Below are positions 21,184 through 24,456 of a stretch of DNA of 24,456 bases, piece by piece. Made by a program: the position numbers and the translations under genes. Origin of the DNA: Fischerella sp. (lineage in GTDB: Bacteria > Cyanobacteriota > Cyanobacteriia > Cyanobacteriales > Nostocaceae). A model generated the notes under the pieces. The model had not been told where the DNA came from. It saw nothing but the letters and a program-made list of their open reading frames with translations, and made no database searches. Positions within the stretch are counted from its first letter, which is position 1, and each line of letters starts with the position of its first letter. Location: assembly GCA_026419705.1 (NCBI GenBank), contig JANZYY010000012.1, positions 1 through 24,456 of the forward strand. Direction: 5' to 3'.

Positions 21184-21205
21184 AATGCATTTCTCCAATA
21201 TATTT

Positions 21206-21223
21206 TATTTATAGATTATAAAT
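21206..21223 (-). promoter_or_regulatory. T4-type late promoter inside a 7-bp inverted repeat
   Basis: Leftward TATAAATA (21213-21206). ATTTATA (21207-21213) and TATAAAT (21217-21223) are reverse complements separated by 3 nt, so a near-consensus box (TATAAATC) also faces right. Confidence 0.55.
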
Positions 21224-21236
21224 CAAAAACGACTTA

Positions 21237-22634
21237 CTATTTTTGAGATTTAAGCCCTGCTAGCAAGTTTTTAAGTTTACTGGCTTGTACATCCCCTTGT
21301 ATTTTAGGCATATCTTGCACTTCATCTTTGGATTTCACTGTACTAGTAGCTTTGATGTTATTTAATATGCTAGCAGCTTGTTCGCTAGTAGAGCCTGCCG
21401 ACTGCTGATCTTGATCTAGGTTGGTGATTCTCAGAGTAGCCATATCAAATTCTAAATCAACTTTAGTGCCAACACCGCTTGAACTACGTGTTTTCATTAA
21501 TTGCAACTGATAGCGACCGCGCTCACGCATGGCACGGCTGGTAAAAATACCAAAAACATTATCAGCAGTGTTAATTTTACTAATACCTCCCGAAATGTGA
21601 CTGTGATCAAATTCAATTTCTTCTACCGCGCTGCGATTTAGCTGACTTGCAGTTACTAAAAGTATATCTAATTCTTTAGCTAAATTACGCAATTCTTCAC
21701 TGACATATTTGTCTTTGACAAACAAGTCGTTGGGACTAACCTTGGCACTTACGGGCATTAACAAATCAAGATAGTCCACCATTAGGAAATCAATTTTTAT
21801 ACCAGTTTGTATTTGTAGTTCTTTGAGATAAGCACGTATTTGATTGATGTTACTTTGCGCAGGCATTTCCTTAATACGTAATTTACCTGCCTTTTTGCCT
21901 ACCATTTTAACTTTTAATTCAACATCGTCAATATTCTTTAAAACCTCAGCACTGGGCACTCCAGAAACCATACTGTCTATACGTCTTGCACAAAGATCCT
22001 CACTGAGTTCTAAACTTAGATAAACACCATTAAGTCCCATAAGGGCCCAATTAACTGCAATATTTTGCAAGAACAAACTTTTACCCGAACCCGAACCCCC
22101 AGCAAAAATGTTTAATTCTTTGCGGCCAAAACCACCAAAAAGTTTATAATCCAATGCAGGCCATCCTGTACTTACTTGTCCTTTATTATTCTTTACTCGT
22201 TCAAGTCTACTTCTAGGATCTTCAAAATACTCAATACCCAAATCTTTAGTTAAACTAATTTGTGTGGCCGATTTAATTAGTGATTCAATTTGATCTCTTT
22301 CTCCTTTGGCCAGTAAATCTGCGCTCTTTAAAATAGCACGCTCAAGTTCTCGGTCCTTGGTGAATTTTTCAAATTCATCCATAAACCACTCAATATGTTG
22401 TTCATTGATATCCGGTATAGGTTTTAATTCGACTTCTGTTACGGCCTTAATTTGCTCGTATGTAGGTAAAGTTTTATACTTATCGGCATGCTCTGCAATA
22501 AATTTAGCAGCACCCTGTAAGCTACGATCAAAATTTATTGGATTGTAAATGTTTTGTACTCTTACAAAACTTTGTGCATCTTGAAGCATAACTTCAAGAA
22601 AAAATTTTTGCACTTCAACTTTATACTCTTTCAT
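21237..22634 (-). CDS. 41: Replicative DNA helicase, DnaB family, T4 gp41-like
   Basis: The 465-residue protein has a RecA-type core with Walker A GGSGSGKS at 179-186, the catalytic glutamate in YLSLELS (E209), Walker B FLMVDYLDLL (D287) and LLVTASQLNRSAVEEIEFDH (sensor loop). An arginine-finger region (RGRYQLQLMKTRSS) follows. The N-terminal 140 residues are the helical collar domain. The C-terminal 50 residues are disordered and may bind partners. It unwinds DNA at the fork with the primase encoded immediately upstream; start and stop overlap by ATGA. Confidence 0.93.
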   Translation of the reverse strand: MKEYKVEVQKFFLEVMLQDAQSFVRVQNIYNPINFDRSLQGAAKFIAEHADKYKTLPTYEQIKAVTEVELKPIPDINEQHIEWFMDEFEKFTKDRELERAILKSADLLAKGERDQIESLIKSATQISLTKDLGIEYFEDPRSRLERVKNNKGQVSTGWPALDYKLFGGFGRKELNIFAGGSGSGKSLFLQNIAVNWALMGLNGVYLSLELSEDLCARRIDSMVSGVPSAEVLKNIDDVELKVKMVGKKAGKLRIKEMPAQSNINQIRAYLKELQIQTGIKIDFLMVDYLDLLMPVSAKVSPNDLFVKDKYVSEELRNLAKELDILLVTASQLNRSAVEEIEFDHSHISGGISKINTADNVFGIFTSRAMRERGRYQLQLMKTRSSSGVGTKVDLEFDMATLRITNLDQDQQSAGSTSEQAASILNNIKATSTVKSKDEVQDMPKIQGDVQASKLKNLLAGLKSQK

Positions 22635-23668
22635 TCAAGTCCCTTAGATTTTAATTTAATTTTTAGCGGATTATCTTCGCGGCCTTCAATTATCGATTTA
22701 AGTACAAACAGTTTGCCATATTTAACAACTGCATCATTAACATCTTTACATTCTCCACGCCATACGGGAAAACTAACACTCCATCCATATTCCAGTGCAG
22801 CATCTATTAGATTACTACCTGCAACATCAAAATCCGGAACTACTACAATATCTTTGCCCAAAGATTCAATTAATTCACACTGCGTTTCATTTATTTCATT
22901 ATGCATTACTGCAACCGCATCGATGCTCATTGCATCAAATGCACCTTCAGTAACCACAACAAATTTTCTCTTGTTATTTTGCATGTCTAAATTAAACACA
23001 AAATTTCCATCATGCTGCGCATAATATTTTGGTTTAATTTTATTGTTTACACCACGAGCAATATAACCATAAATTTCATTTTTATATCTGCAGGGAATAA
23101 TCAACCTGTAATTCATTAAATGATCCTTGCTCGTCGACCAAGCTAGATCATATTTATCAAGATTAATTTTTCTATTGTATGCATATTCAACTATGCCTTT
23201 AAATGACTCTAATTCTTTAGGCAAATCGGAATCGGGCATTAACGCCAAGTAAGTTCTTATCTCACTAAAAAACTTTGTTTCCGGAGGTAAATCATATTTT
23301 TGTAATACAATATCGTTTGTCGGTTGATTATGTCCTAAATCAGTAGATACTTCAGACTTTACTCTCAGTGCTTCTAATTTTAATCTATTAATTTCAAGAT
23401 CATCAGCACCAAACCACTTTAACAATTTCCGCATTTTAATGCTTAAATTGTCGCCGGGCCAATATCTTGTTACAAAACCACAATTAAAGCAATGGTAGTT
23501 GACTTTGCCGCCGGGACCAAATATAATACCACCCCGACCGCGTGTGTCTGGCCTTTCTCCATTATGGTGGCAGCAAACAGCATTAAAAGAAATCCAACCT
23601 TTAGGGCTTGTTCTTCTACGTGCCGGTAATAATGTGCGTATATAATTGGCTAAAAAATCAGAACTCAT
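22631..23668 (-). CDS. 61: DNA primase, T4 gp61-like
   Basis: The 345-residue protein has an N-terminal zinc-binding segment (NAVCCHHNGERPD, then YHCFNCGF; C32 or C33, H35, C60, C63). The TOPRIM domain carries VVVTEGAFDAMSID with E241 and VVVPDFDVAGSNLID with D279 and D281. It makes RNA primers at the fork with the helicase that follows. There is no Shine-Dalgarno; the ATG lies in the 3' arm of a 15-bp inverted repeat. Confidence 0.92.
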   Translation of the reverse strand: MSSDFLANYIRTLLPARRRTSPKGWISFNAVCCHHNGERPDTRGRGGIIFGPGGKVNYHCFNCGFVTRYWPGDNLSIKMRKLLKWFGADDLEINRLKLEALRVKSEVSTDLGHNQPTNDIVLQKYDLPPETKFFSEIRTYLALMPDSDLPKELESFKGIVEYAYNRKINLDKYDLAWSTSKDHLMNYRLIIPCRYKNEIYGYIARGVNNKIKPKYYAQHDGNFVFNLDMQNNKRKFVVVTEGAFDAMSIDAVAVMHNEINETQCELIESLGKDIVVVPDFDVAGSNLIDAALEYGWSVSFPVWRGECKDVNDAVVKYGKLFVLKSIIEGREDNPLKIKLKSKGLE

Positions 23669-23703
23669 GCATGTTATTATATAGCAACAACATGCATGAG
23701 TTC
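23661..23703 (-). promoter_or_regulatory. 15-bp inverted repeat over the primase start, with promoter in the loop
   Basis: GAACTCATGCATGTT (23661-23675) and AACATGCATGAGTTC (23689-23703) pair perfectly over 13 nt. Leftward, TTGAAC (23705-23700), 18 nt and TATAAT (23681-23676) form a candidate promoter whose start falls at the primase ATG (23668). After the stem the minus strand reads TGATTTTTT, so the same element could terminate transcripts coming from the fibre gene. Confidence 0.6.
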
Positions 23704-23723
23704 AAATATTATAATACCAATTA

Positions 23724-24456
23724 TTATAGCGCTAATATAGCAGCTTTAAAGTCACTAAAATTAGAAGAATTATTTAAAATATCTTGTAATTGTGCGATCG
23801 AAATGTAAGGTCCGCTCCAAACAACTGCATTGCCAGTTCCTTGACTGGTTAAAACCTGACCGCCATTTCCCGCAAACCCATTTATTGTAATTGATAAACT
23901 TGGGGTTATTTCAATGCTTCCGCTTCTGAAACCAAATTCGACTATGCCATCTTTTTCTAATGCCGAACCTTGGCCTGGATAAATTTGAATGGAGCCACCG
24001 TATGACGAAACAGAATTAGTACCATTTCCGCCGCTGATTGTTATTCGGCCCCCATAACCCTCTTCTACCGATTCTCCTGTATCTCCAGCAGTAATATTAA
24101 TTTCGCCACCAGAAGTGCTAACTTCTGATGTACCTACTGTAATATTAATTGTTCCGGCAGCATTAGCATACGATGTACTAATGTTAATCGACCCCGACGA
24201 ATTTCCAGAACCTGTAGATATCTGTATTTGACCAGATTGCCCTTCTGACATTCCGGTTGATAATTCAATACGACCAGTAGGTTGGTACATATTAGAACTA
24301 TAGCCTGTTCTTAAAACAATTGCGTTAGGAGCCAATTCTAATGTTGATGATTCTCTACTTGGTTTACTCCCAGAAGCCAAATTTAAGACACCGGGTGTAT
24401 CGGCATTACCAGCACTAATACTAACAGAACCACCAACTCCATCATCTGCATTGTTA
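23724..24456 (-). CDS. Beta-solenoid fibre-like protein, partial (5' end off the window)
   Basis: The frame is open to the right edge; about 243 residues are visible. The body is a series of Gly/Ser-rich rungs of about 15-25 residues ending in xIxIxxG: GSVSISAG, GRIELSTG, GQIQISTG, GSINIST, GTINITVG, GEINITAG, GRITISGG, GSIQIYPG. The C-terminal part has GNGGQVLTSQGTGNAVVWSG, a motif of phage fibres, then a helical SIAQLQDILNNSSNFSDFKA tail. It should be a virion fibre or adhesin. The rungs resemble those of the 9996-11207 fibre. Confidence 0.75.
   Translation of the reverse strand, partial: NNADDGVGGSVSISAGNADTPGVLNLASGSKPSRESSTLELAPNAIVLRTGYSSNMYQPTGRIELSTGMSEGQSGQIQISTGSGNSSGSINISTSYANAAGTINITVGTSEVSTSGGEINITAGDTGESVEEGYGGRITISGGNGTNSVSSYGGSIQIYPGQGSALEKDGIVEFGFRSGSIEITPSLSITINGFAGNGGQVLTSQGTGNAVVWSGPYISIAQLQDILNNSSNFSDFKAAILAL

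Noticed and set aside
22554..23024. Plus-strand ORF of 156 codons
   Set aside because: Antisense to the primase and helicase genes, which have full motif sets.
1..24456. tRNA genes or CRISPR arrays
   Set aside because: No cloverleaf with a TTCRA-type loop and no regularly spaced direct repeats were found by eye.

Overview
The window looks like part of a T4-like (tailed, contractile-type) phage genome from an aquatic environment, probably infecting a beta- or gammaproteobacterium. The T4-type evidence is a gp41-like DnaB-family helicase overlapping a gp61-like primase, class Ia nrdA/nrdB split by a free-standing HNH endonuclease gene, a PAAR spike-tip protein, fibre and tailspike genes, T4-type late promoters (TATAAATA) and dense gene packing with ATGA stop/start overlaps. 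The host guess rests on the phage IscU and IscA, which resemble the proteobacterial Isc proteins closely.

Layout. Positions 1-1500 are visibly richer in G+C. They hold a leftward cyclic-phosphate-processing receiver-domain gene and a rightward early-type operon: GIY-YIG protein, STRSNI-type phage protein, small basic protein. A 100-bp divergent control region carries a 21-bp inverted repeat and three copies of a TTACACTYTTTC element. From about 1530 the same operon continues in very AT-rich sequence as five small unknown genes, ending at 2703 in a convergent overlap. Everything else is on the minus strand. Reading leftward from the right edge, it holds a partial beta-solenoid fibre gene, primase, helicase, and a block of phage proteins of unknown or enzymatic type. 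That block includes a pol-beta-like nucleotidyltransferase overlapping a KWDG (ligase-superfamily) protein, several of them starting with capsid-targeting-like peptides. Next come a compact late transcription unit, an alpha/beta hydrolase, iscU, iscA and a PD-(D/E)XK nuclease, then a tailspike and a fibre gene. Last are nrdA, the HNH gene, nrdB, glutaredoxin, an Sm-like protein, a coiled-coil protein, PAAR, a SleB-type hydrolase and a small acidic protein.

How the parts fit. RNR, glutaredoxin, helicase and primase supply nucleotides and replicate DNA. IscU and IscA could maintain Fe-S proteins during infection. The spike, fibres and hydrolase serve attachment and entry or lysis.

The standout is iscU. 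Its reading frame is interrupted by a 155-residue mini-intein with intact terminal motifs, placed immediately before the conserved Fe-S ligand cysteine (Cys63 of E. coli IscU). Excision would restore a 128-residue IscU, the E. coli length. A second theme is promoter-like sequences embedded in inverted repeats at gene starts, some placed so that transcripts would be leaderless or would lack the 5' arm of a start-sequestering hairpin.
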